Positions 4,624 through 10,561 of a stretch of DNA of 11,979 nucleotides are shown here, in pieces. The stretch comes from Candidatus Methanomethylophilaceae archaeon (GTDB lineage: Archaea > Thermoplasmatota > Thermoplasmata > Methanomassiliicoccales > Methanomethylophilaceae). A program made the translations under genes and the position numbers. The stretch is from positions 1 to 11,979 of the forward strand of contig JAEDGA010000039.1 of NCBI GenBank assembly GCA_016297775.1, read 5' to 3'. The first letter of the stretch is position 1; each line of letters starts with the position of its first letter. The notes beneath the pieces are model-generated. The model worked only from the letters and a program-made list of their open reading frames with translations, was not told the DNA's origin and searched no databases.

Positions 4624-6798
4624 ATGAACAGCAGATTCGAAGCCGTCAACAAAGCGTTCGAACAGACGCCGGTGTACGGTGTCCCTCCGTCGGACAAGAC
4701 ATCGGACTACTACGGATGCCACGTGTTCAACAGAGCGGCCATGCGCAAATATCTGTCCAAGGAGACGCGCAGGATGATCTACGATTCCATCGACGGCGGA
4801 TCTCTGTTGGACGGTTCCGCCGCGGAGTACGTTGCCGCGGGTATGAAGCAGTGGGCCATGGACCTCGGTGCAACGCATTACGCGCACTGGTTCCAGCCTC
4901 TTACGGGGGGTACGGCCGAGAAGCACGATTCATTCGCGGAACCGTATGGTAACGGAGGCAGCATAGAGCAGTTCTCCGGAAGATTGTTGGCACAGCAGGA
5001 ACCGGACGCATCCTCTTTCCCTAGCGGGGGCCTGAGGAACACATTCGAGGCCAGGGGATACACCGCCTGGGATCCATCGTCACCGGCATTCGTCATCGGG
5101 GACACGATGTTCATCCCCACGGTGTTCGTCTCTTACACCGGAGAATCCCTCGATTACAAGGCGCCTCTTCTGAGGTCGATAAACGCTCTGAACAAAGCCT
5201 CCGCGTCGGTCCTCAAGCTCCTCGGCGAGGAGTTCGGAAGATGCATAACATATCTCGGTTGGGAGCAGGAGTACTTCCTGGTGGACAGAGAGCTCTACGC
5301 CCAGCGTCCCGACCTCCTGATGACCGAGAGGACCCTGATGGGTCATACATCATCCAAGAACCAGCAGTTGGAGGACCATTACTTCGGTACGATCCCGATG
5401 AGGGTGCTGGCGTTCATGCAGGATTTGGAATACGAGGCGTACAAGCTCGGTATCCCAGTCAAGACCAGGCACAACGAAGTGGCCCCCAACCAGTTCGAGC
5501 TTGCCCCCGTGTATGAGGAGATGAATCTTGCAGTGGACCACAACCTCATGGTGATGGCACTGATGAAGAGGATCGCCAAGAAGCATGGTTTCAAGGTTCT
5601 GTTCCATGAGAAGCCCTTCAAAGGCGTCAACGGGTCCGGAAAGCACTGCAACTGGTCCATCGGTACCGATACCGGGACCAACATGTTCTCGCCCGGAAAG
5701 AACGACAGCGAGAACCTGAGGTTCTTCGCTTTCGTCGTGTCCACCCTCCGTGCCGTCCACATGCACGACGGTCTCCTCAAGGCATCCGTGATGAGTGCCA
5801 GCAACGCACACAGGCTGGGTGCCAACGAGGCCCCTCCCGCGATCATATCCTCTTTCCTGGGTTCGCAGATCGGTGCGGCCCTGGATGAGATAGGGTCTTG
5901 CAAGATCGCCAAGATGCCGTCCAAACGCGGTCGCAGCGTGGGCATCCCCCAGATCCCGGAGCTGATGATGGACAACACGGACAGGAACAGGACCTCACCG
6001 TTCGCATTTACAGGGAACAGGTTCGAGTTCCGTGCCGCAGGATCCTCCGCCAACTGTGCACTTCCGATGATAGTTCTCAACACAGCTGTGGCCGAGCAAC
6101 TCACCGAACTCTCTACACGTTCCAAGGTCCTGATGGATGAGGGCATGGATGTCCAGAACGCGGTACTCACCGTGATCAAGGAATTCTACGCAGACTGCAA
6201 GTGCATATGTTTCGACGGTAACGGGTATTCCGACGAATGGAAGGCCGAGGCTGCGAGACGCGGTCTCAACTGCGAGACCTCTGTACCGCTGATATTCGAC
6301 GAGTACCTTACCGAATCGACCAAGAGGATGTTCTCCAAGATGGATGTCATGACACCTTCGGAACTGGAGGCCAGAGCAGAGATCCATTGGGAATCCTACT
6401 GCATGAAGTTGGATATCGAGGCCCGCACCCTTGCGGATCTGGCCGGGAACCATATCCTGCCGGTGGCCATGGATTACCAATCGAAGCTCGCTGAAGGCGT
6501 GGCGATGATGAAGGGTATCCTCTCGGAAGCGGATCTGAAGAAGGCATCCGCTCCGCAGATGGAGTACATAATGGAGCTTGCCGATCACATTGCCAGGATA
6601 AGGAAGGAATCCAAGGAGATGATCTCCGCCTGCGATCTGGCAGAGGAGCTTCCGGCACGCGAGCGTGCGATCATGTTCCATGACACCGTTGTCCCATACC
6701 TGGAGTCGATAAGGGATTCCGTGGATGCTTTGGAACTCATCGTGGACGACAGGGTCTGGCCTCTTCCGAAGTACCGCGAGATGCTGTTCGTACGCTGA
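4624..6798 (+). CDS. glnN: Type III glutamine synthetase (GlnN)
   Basis: This enzyme makes glutamine from glutamate, ammonia and ATP in the cytoplasm, the entry point of ammonia assimilation. At 724 residues it matches the GSIII class (about 700-730) and not the 440-470-residue archaeal GlnA. Catalytic-core motifs are WEQEYFLVD (213-221), TRHNEVAPNQFELAP (281-295), NGSGKHCNWS (336-345), ANEAPPAI (400-407) and RTSPFAFTGNRFEFRA (456-471). The GSIII-specific N-terminal part carries THYAHWFQPLTGGTAEKHDSF (84-104), and the end VWPLPKYREMLF (711-722) is also characteristic. The frame is open further upstream as a shadow of the MFS gene, but MNSRFEAVNKAF fits the family start and the TATA box sits about 31 bp before it. 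No GlnB/GlnK gene is nearby. The bacterial class suggests lateral gain. Confidence 0.96.
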   Translation: MNSRFEAVNKAFEQTPVYGVPPSDKTSDYYGCHVFNRAAMRKYLSKETRRMIYDSIDGGSLLDGSAAEYVAAGMKQWAMDLGATHYAHWFQPLTGGTAEKHDSFAEPYGNGGSIEQFSGRLLAQQEPDASSFPSGGLRNTFEARGYTAWDPSSPAFVIGDTMFIPTVFVSYTGESLDYKAPLLRSINALNKASASVLKLLGEEFGRCITYLGWEQEYFLVDRELYAQRPDLLMTERTLMGHTSSKNQQLEDHYFGTIPMRVLAFMQDLEYEAYKLGIPVKTRHNEVAPNQFELAPVYEEMNLAVDHNLMVMALMKRIAKKHGFKVLFHEKPFKGVNGSGKHCNWSIGTDTGTNMFSPGKNDSENLRFFAFVVSTLRAVHMHDGLLKASVMSASNAHRLGANEAPPAIISSFLGSQIGAALDEIGSCKIAKMPSKRGRSVGIPQIPELMMDNTDRNRTSPFAFTGNRFEFRAAGSSANCALPMIVLNTAVAEQLTELSTRSKVLMDEGMDVQNAVLTVIKEFYADCKCICFDGNGYSDEWKAEAARRGLNCETSVPLIFDEYLTESTKRMFSKMDVMTPSELEARAEIHWESYCMKLDIEARTLADLAGNHILPVAMDYQSKLAEGVAMMKGILSEADLKKASAPQMEYIMELADHIARIRKESKEMISACDLAEELPARERAIMFHDTVVPYLESIRDSVDALELIVDDRVWPLPKYREMLFVR

Positions 6799-6801
6799 GG
6801 T

Positions 6802-7659
6802 TCAGCCTTTGACCTTCCTGCCGTAGACATTGAATCCGTAGCTGACCGCCACACCCACGATACCGGCGATTACCGCGATGACGATGTCCGCGGCGGAGGG
6901 TCCCATACCGACCAGTTCCTGTACGATGATCATGAGCGATCCCACGGTAAGTCCCATGATGAGGAAGTAGGTCTCCATTCTGTAATTCTTGAGACAGTAC
7001 TCCATCACCTTGGCGAATCCCAGGATGCCGATAACGAGACCCACGCACAGGGGTGCGAGGAAGAACATGTCCAGGTGTGCCATGGAGCTTATGGTGACAT
7101 CGAACAGACCCAGCGCTATAAGCAAGGAGGAACCGCTGATACCGGGCATTATCTTCGATATTGCGAGCAGCACACCGCAGACGGCGAACACGATCATGTT
7201 GGCGATGCTATGATCGTCAGGTTTGATACCTCCGTTCCCGGTGGCGTTGACGTAGATCATCACGCCTATCAATCCGAGACCGAATGCGAGTGCGACGATG
7301 GCGGATGCCGGTATCTTGGAACCCTCCTCGCATCCGCTCAGAGCGTAGACCTCGGGGATCTGTGCCAGTATCAGTCCGAAGAAGAATGCCATGCAGGCCA
7401 TGGAGAATGCGGACATGGTGTAATCGAGAACGATGGCACATACCATCATACCTGCCAATAGACCGATCCCGATGGTGAACAGGAACCTGAAGTCATCGAA
7501 CAGTTTGTGACGGAGGTCACTGAGGTCCTCGATGAGTCTTTCATAGATGCCGCACAGTACGGCGATGAGTCCTCCGCTGACACCCGGAAGTATGGATGCT
7601 ATACCGATGACTGCACCGACGATGACGTTCTTGACGTCCGTTCCCTTTTCTTCGGTCAT
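6802..7659 (-). CDS. DUF368 membrane protein, probable polyprenyl-phosphate flippase
   Basis: This 285-residue polytopic membrane protein contains the two pseudo-repeat signatures of the DUF368 family, PGVSGG (25-30) and PGISGS (172-177), each in a hydrophobic hairpin, plus several other membrane helices and a basic C-terminus (RKVKG). Bacterial DUF368 proteins (PopT) have been shown to recycle undecaprenyl phosphate across the membrane. In an archaeon the equivalent lipid carrier would be dolichyl-type phosphate used for glycosylation. That transfer of function is inference. The gene begins 23 bp after the GNAT stop on the same strand, so the two are probably one transcript. It ends 3 bp from the glnN stop in convergent orientation. 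The weak AGGAC about 6 nt before the ATG may be the ribosome binding site. Confidence 0.9.
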   Translation of the reverse strand: MTEEKGTDVKNVIVGAVIGIASILPGVSGGLIAVLCGIYERLIEDLSDLRHKLFDDFRFLFTIGIGLLAGMMVCAIVLDYTMSAFSMACMAFFFGLILAQIPEVYALSGCEEGSKIPASAIVALAFGLGLIGVMIYVNATGNGGIKPDDHSIANMIVFAVCGVLLAISKIMPGISGSSLLIALGLFDVTISSMAHLDMFFLAPLCVGLVIGILGFAKVMEYCLKNYRMETYFLIMGLTVGSLMIIVQELVGMGPSAADIVIAVIAGIVGVAVSYGFNVYGRKVKG

Positions 7660-7682
7660 CGAGGTCCTATACGCTTATCCGT

Positions 7683-8198
7683 TTATAACGTTCGGTACAG
7701 TTCCTTCCTGCGGACCTCGCTACGTACCATATATCCGCGGGAATCGTAGAATCCCCTGGCGGATCCGTTGGCGTATCCGACGTTGAGGCTCATGTGCAGA
7801 TACCCGTTCCTCTTGCAGACGTCCTCGGCGAAAGACAGCAGGATCGATCCTATGCCCTTCCTCCTGTACTCCGGTTCCACGAATATCCCGAGAAGGTACC
7901 CTGTGGCATCGCAGGTGAATTCGTCCCTGGATGCACCAATCCATACCATCCCGACGCGTTCGCCGTCGGAGTCCGAGGCGATGTACGCCTCGTCGTCCAT
8001 CCTTCTCTCCCTGAGGGAGGTCTCCGATATCGTCAGTATGTCCCGTATCCACAGGTCGCTGAATCTCCTCTCGTCCTCTCCGACGGATGCTTCGACACTC
8101 CTGCGGACGCAATCGATCACGTACCCGATCCCTTCGTCCCCTGCCCTCCGAAGACTGATGTCGCCCACGTGTGCGCATATGTCGGTACCGTCGCCCAT
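7683..8198 (-). CDS. GNAT family N-acetyltransferase
   Basis: An acetyl-CoA-dependent N-acetyltransferase of unknown substrate. With the start chosen here it has 171 residues. The GNAT core is clear: LGIFVEPEYRRKGIGSILL (103-121) carries the pyrophosphate-binding R-x-x-G-x-G loop (112-117), and NGSARGFYDSRGY (144-156) is the usual motif B region with its Asn and Tyr. Earlier ATGs at 8249 and 8222 would give 188 or 180 residues. I prefer 8198 because a strong TATA box (8221-8227, minus strand) is centred 26 bp before it, which would put the transcript start on this ATG and leave the earlier ATGs untranscribed. The domain also begins soon after (ISLRRAGDEG). It is probably co-transcribed with the DUF368 gene. 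A link between the two is not known. Confidence 0.88.
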   Translation of the reverse strand: MGDGTDICAHVGDISLRRAGDEGIGYVIDCVRRSVEASVGEDERRFSDLWIRDILTISETSLRERRMDDEAYIASDSDGERVGMVWIGASRDEFTCDATGYLLGIFVEPEYRRKGIGSILLSFAEDVCKRNGYLHMSLNVGYANGSARGFYDSRGYMVRSEVRRKELYRTL

Positions 8199-8218
8199 AT
8201 CGGCACCATAACGATTAA

Positions 8219-8228
8219 CCATATATAG
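8219..8228 (-). promoter_or_regulatory. TATA box of the GNAT-DUF368 operon
   Basis: On the minus strand the sequence is CTATATATGG, centred 26 bp before the ATG at 8198. It implies a leaderless message starting at that codon. Confidence 0.6.
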
Positions 8229-8255
8229 AAGGGCAGTCGGCGGAATCATAGCAAT

Positions 8256-8302
8256 AGTTATATAGAAGTACTAACTTCAAGGGAATCAGTATAATCCATA
8301 CT
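8256..8302 (+). promoter_or_regulatory. Thermosome promoter with flanking dyads
   Basis: The TATA box TTATATA (8258-8264) predicts a start near 8287-8291 and a leader of about 32 nt. It sits inside an inverted repeat AGTTA-N11-TAACT (8256-8276) that overlaps a second dyad GAAGT-N4-ACTTC (8265-8278). A third, AGTAT-N5-ATACT (8288-8302), lies on the predicted start site. Such sites are where archaeal heat-shock repressors bind, but no sequence here matches a known Phr or HSR1 operator exactly. Confidence 0.5.
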
Positions 8303-8308
8303 ATACAT

Positions 8309-8314
8309 GGAGGA
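8309..8314 (+). promoter_or_regulatory. Ribosome binding site of the thermosome gene
   Basis: GGAGGA ends 7 nt before the ATG at 8322. It overlaps an earlier in-frame ATG at 8307, which decides the start in favour of 8322. Confidence 0.8.
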
Positions 8315-8321
8315 ATATAAC

Positions 8322-9959
8322 ATGGGAATGGGTAACGCACCTATAGTGATCCTCAAGGAAGGTACCAAGAGGGACAAAGGAAAGGACGCTCAGTTCAACA
8401 ACATCGCAGCAGCGAGGACCATCTCCGACGCAGTCAGGAGCAGCCTCGGACCCAGGGGAATGGACAAGATGCTGGTCGATTCCATGGGTGACGTCGTCAT
8501 CACCAACGACGGAGTGACCATCCTCAAGGAGATCGATGTCCAGCACCCCGCAGCGAAGATGCTGGTCGAGGTCGCAAAGACTCAGGACTCCGAGGTCGGA
8601 GACGGAACCACCACCTCCGTCATCCTCGCAGGAGAGCTCCTCAAGAAGTCCCTCGACATGGTGGACTCCAACGTTCACCCCACCGTCATCGCAAGCGGAT
8701 ACAGGCTCGCCAACGCCAAGGCCCAGGAGATCCTCGAGAACATCGCAGAGAAGGTCTCCATCGACAACGACGCACTCCTCATGGACATCGCAGGAACCGC
8801 GATGAACAGCAAGCAGATCAACACCGCGAAGGACTTCTTCAGCAGACTCGTCGTCGACGCAGTCAAGACCATCGCGAAGGAGGAGAACGGAAAGTACGTC
8901 GTCGACCCCAACAACATCCAGACCGTCAAGAAGACCGGTGCCTCCATGGAGGAGACCGAGCTCGTCAAGGGACTCATCATCGACAAGGAGCCCGTCCACA
9001 GCGCGATGCCCAAGAACATCAAGGACGCAAAGATCGCACTTATCGACGCACCCTTCGAGATCAAGAAGACCGAGATCGATGCAAAGATCGAGATCAACGA
9101 CCCCTCCCAGCTGAACGCATTCCTCCAGGAGGAGGAGAACATGCTGAAGAAGATGGTCGACAAGGTCAAGGAGACCGGAGCGAACGTCGTCTTCTGTCAG
9201 AAGGGAATCGATGACCTCGCGCAGCACTTCCTCGCCAAGGCAGGAATCTACGCCGCACGCCGTGTCAAGAAGTCCGACATGGAGAAGCTCGCAGCATCCA
9301 CCGGCGGAAACATCATCAACAAGATCGCAGAGCTCACTCCCGAGGACCTCGGTTACGCAGGACTCGTCGAGGTCAAGAAGGTCCAGGGTGAGGACATGAC
9401 CTTCGTCACCAACCTCAAGGCGGCAAAGAGCGTCTCCATCCTCATCAGGGGAGGAACACAGCACGTTCTCGACGAGATCGAGAGGTCCCTCATCGATGCA
9501 TGGTCCGTCGTTCGCGTCGCAATCGAGGACGGAAAGATCGTCACCGGAGGTGGATCCACCGCAGTCGAGATCGCAATGCAGCTCAGGGACTACTCCGCAT
9601 CCGTCGGAGGCAGAGAGCAGATCGCAATCGACGCATTCGCATCCGCAATGGAGTCCATCCCCACCACCCTCGCAGAGAATGCAGGTCTGGACCCCATCGA
9701 CATCCTGATCGAGATGAGGAAGCAGCACAAGGCAGGCAACAACAAGTTCGCAGGACTCAACCCCTTCACCGGAAAGGTCGAGGACATGTTCGAGCTCAAG
9801 GTCGTCGAGCCCTACAGGATCGGAAAGCAGGCAATCAACTCCGCTACCGATGCGGCAGTCATGATCCTCAGGATCGATGACGTCATCGCGGCACGCGGTA
9901 TGCCCATGCCCGCCGGACCTCCTGGCGGAACCCCCATGCCCGGAGTGGCAGAAGAGTAA
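8322..9959 (+). CDS. Thermosome subunit (group II chaperonin)
   Basis: A 545-residue subunit of the archaeal chaperonin, a double-ring ATPase that folds proteins in the cytoplasm with a built-in lid. Equatorial-domain motifs are VILKEGTKRDKGKDAQ (9-24), SSLGPRGMDKML (40-51), ITNDGVTIL (60-68) and the ATP-binding EVGDGTTTSV (91-100). The apical domain spans roughly 215-365. VTGGGSTAVE (407-416), close to the second nucleotide-binding region, and the Met/Gly/Pro-rich tail GMPMPAGPPGGTPMPG (526-541) are typical. The start at 8322 is set by the Shine-Dalgarno site; 8307 would add five residues (MEEYN) that the family lacks. Codon use is strongly skewed to GCA, GGA, GTC, ATC, CTC and AAG, as expected for a very highly expressed gene. 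It has its own promoter and terminator and precedes grpE-dnaK. Only one subunit gene is visible. Confidence 0.98.
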   Translation: MGMGNAPIVILKEGTKRDKGKDAQFNNIAAARTISDAVRSSLGPRGMDKMLVDSMGDVVITNDGVTILKEIDVQHPAAKMLVEVAKTQDSEVGDGTTTSVILAGELLKKSLDMVDSNVHPTVIASGYRLANAKAQEILENIAEKVSIDNDALLMDIAGTAMNSKQINTAKDFFSRLVVDAVKTIAKEENGKYVVDPNNIQTVKKTGASMEETELVKGLIIDKEPVHSAMPKNIKDAKIALIDAPFEIKKTEIDAKIEINDPSQLNAFLQEEENMLKKMVDKVKETGANVVFCQKGIDDLAQHFLAKAGIYAARRVKKSDMEKLAASTGGNIINKIAELTPEDLGYAGLVEVKKVQGEDMTFVTNLKAAKSVSILIRGGTQHVLDEIERSLIDAWSVVRVAIEDGKIVTGGGSTAVEIAMQLRDYSASVGGREQIAIDAFASAMESIPTTLAENAGLDPIDILIEMRKQHKAGNNKFAGLNPFTGKVEDMFELKVVEPYRIGKQAINSATDAAVMILRIDDVIAARGMPMPAGPPGGTPMPGVAEE

Positions 9960-9972
9960 ACACCAATCAAAC

Positions 9973-9990
9973 AGGGGGTTCGCCCCCTTT
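9973..9990 (+). terminator. Thermosome terminator
   Basis: Thirteen bases after the stop codon, AGGGGG (9973-9978) pairs with CCCCCT (9983-9988) around a TTCG loop, followed by TT. It ends just before the grpE TATA box, so the two genes appear to be separate units. The following T tract is very short, and some read-through is possible. Confidence 0.6.
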
Positions 9991-9994
9991 CACC

Positions 9995-10002
9995 TTATAT
10001 AA
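9995..10002 (+). promoter_or_regulatory. TATA box of grpE-dnaK
   Basis: TTATATAA is centred about 26 bp before the grpE ATG, which predicts a leaderless grpE message. A GAAGG at 10011-10015 could act as a Shine-Dalgarno site only if transcription starts further upstream or reads through from the thermosome gene. Confidence 0.65.
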
Positions 10003-10023
10003 CAACTACAGAAGGCGATTCGG

Positions 10024-10536
10024 ATGACTGATAAGTCTAAAGAAATGAAGGACGTCCCCGAGGAGGGACCTGAGACGGAAGAGGTCCAGAAGGACCCCGT
10101 GGCCGAGGCCAATGCCAAGGCCGAGGAGTATCTGGACATGGCCAGGAGGATCCAGGCCGATTTCGACAACTTCCGCAAGAGGTCACAGAAGGAGAAGGAG
10201 GACTACAAGGCGTTCGCCACGGCGGACCTCATGTCGGACCTCCTGTCCATCGTGGACGATTTCGACAGAGCATTGGAGCATGCCGATCCCGAATCCGACA
10301 TCGCCATCGGTGTGAACGGCATCAGGAAGAATCTGATGAAGGTCCTGGAGTCCAAGGGACTCAAGGAGATAGACGCTACAGGAAGGTTCGATCCCAACTT
10401 CCACGAGGCACTCTGCACGGTGGAAGCGGATACGGACGGTGACATCGCCGAGGTGTTCCAGAAGGGATACTGCATCGGGAACCGTGTCCTCAGGTACACG
10501 AAGGTGAAGGTCACCAAGAAGAAGCAAGAAGAGTAA
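10024..10536 (+). CDS. grpE: GrpE nucleotide exchange factor
   Basis: GrpE releases ADP from DnaK and resets the Hsp70 cycle. The 170 residues show an acidic N-terminal tail (about 1-30), a long helical dimerisation region (about 31-85) with the conserved DFDNFRKR (46-53), and the C-terminal beta domain with the family signature FDPNFHEAL (122-130) running through GDIAEVFQKGYCIGNRVLR (139-157). Length and order are normal. The gene lies 25 bp before dnaK on the same strand. Its TATA box suggests the ATG is the first codon of a leaderless transcript. In contrast to the thermosome gene it favours GCC for alanine, implying lower expression. GrpE in archaea is considered a bacterial acquisition together with DnaK and DnaJ. 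Confidence 0.97.
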   Translation: MTDKSKEMKDVPEEGPETEEVQKDPVAEANAKAEEYLDMARRIQADFDNFRKRSQKEKEDYKAFATADLMSDLLSIVDDFDRALEHADPESDIAIGVNGIRKNLMKVLESKGLKEIDATGRFDPNFHEALCTVEADTDGDIAEVFQKGYCIGNRVLRYTKVKVTKKKQEE

Positions 10537-10550
10537 ACAACAACAGGAGT

Positions 10551-10556
10551 AGGTGA
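10551..10556 (+). promoter_or_regulatory. Ribosome binding site of dnaK
   Basis: AGGTGA lies 5 nt before the dnaK ATG, after a preceding AGGAG (10546-10550). Unlike grpE, dnaK is an internal gene of the transcript and has a proper Shine-Dalgarno site. Confidence 0.75.
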
Positions 10557-10561
10557 GAAAA

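Noticed and set aside
4609..7732. Shared 12-mer TACGTACCATAT before glnN (4609-4620) and in the GNAT 3' region (7721-7732)
   Set aside because: A few 12-base matches are expected by chance in a window of this size, and the second copy is inside coding sequence.
8307..8321. Upstream ATG of the thermosome (MEEYN extension)
   Set aside because: That ATG overlaps the Shine-Dalgarno site that serves the ATG at 8322, and the extra residues do not match the family.
8301..9728. A 475-codon open frame antisense to the thermosome gene
   Set aside because: It exists because the thermosome's biased codons avoid the triplets that read as stops in the reverse strand. Its translation is low-complexity (Asp, Gly, Leu, Cys) and resembles no protein.
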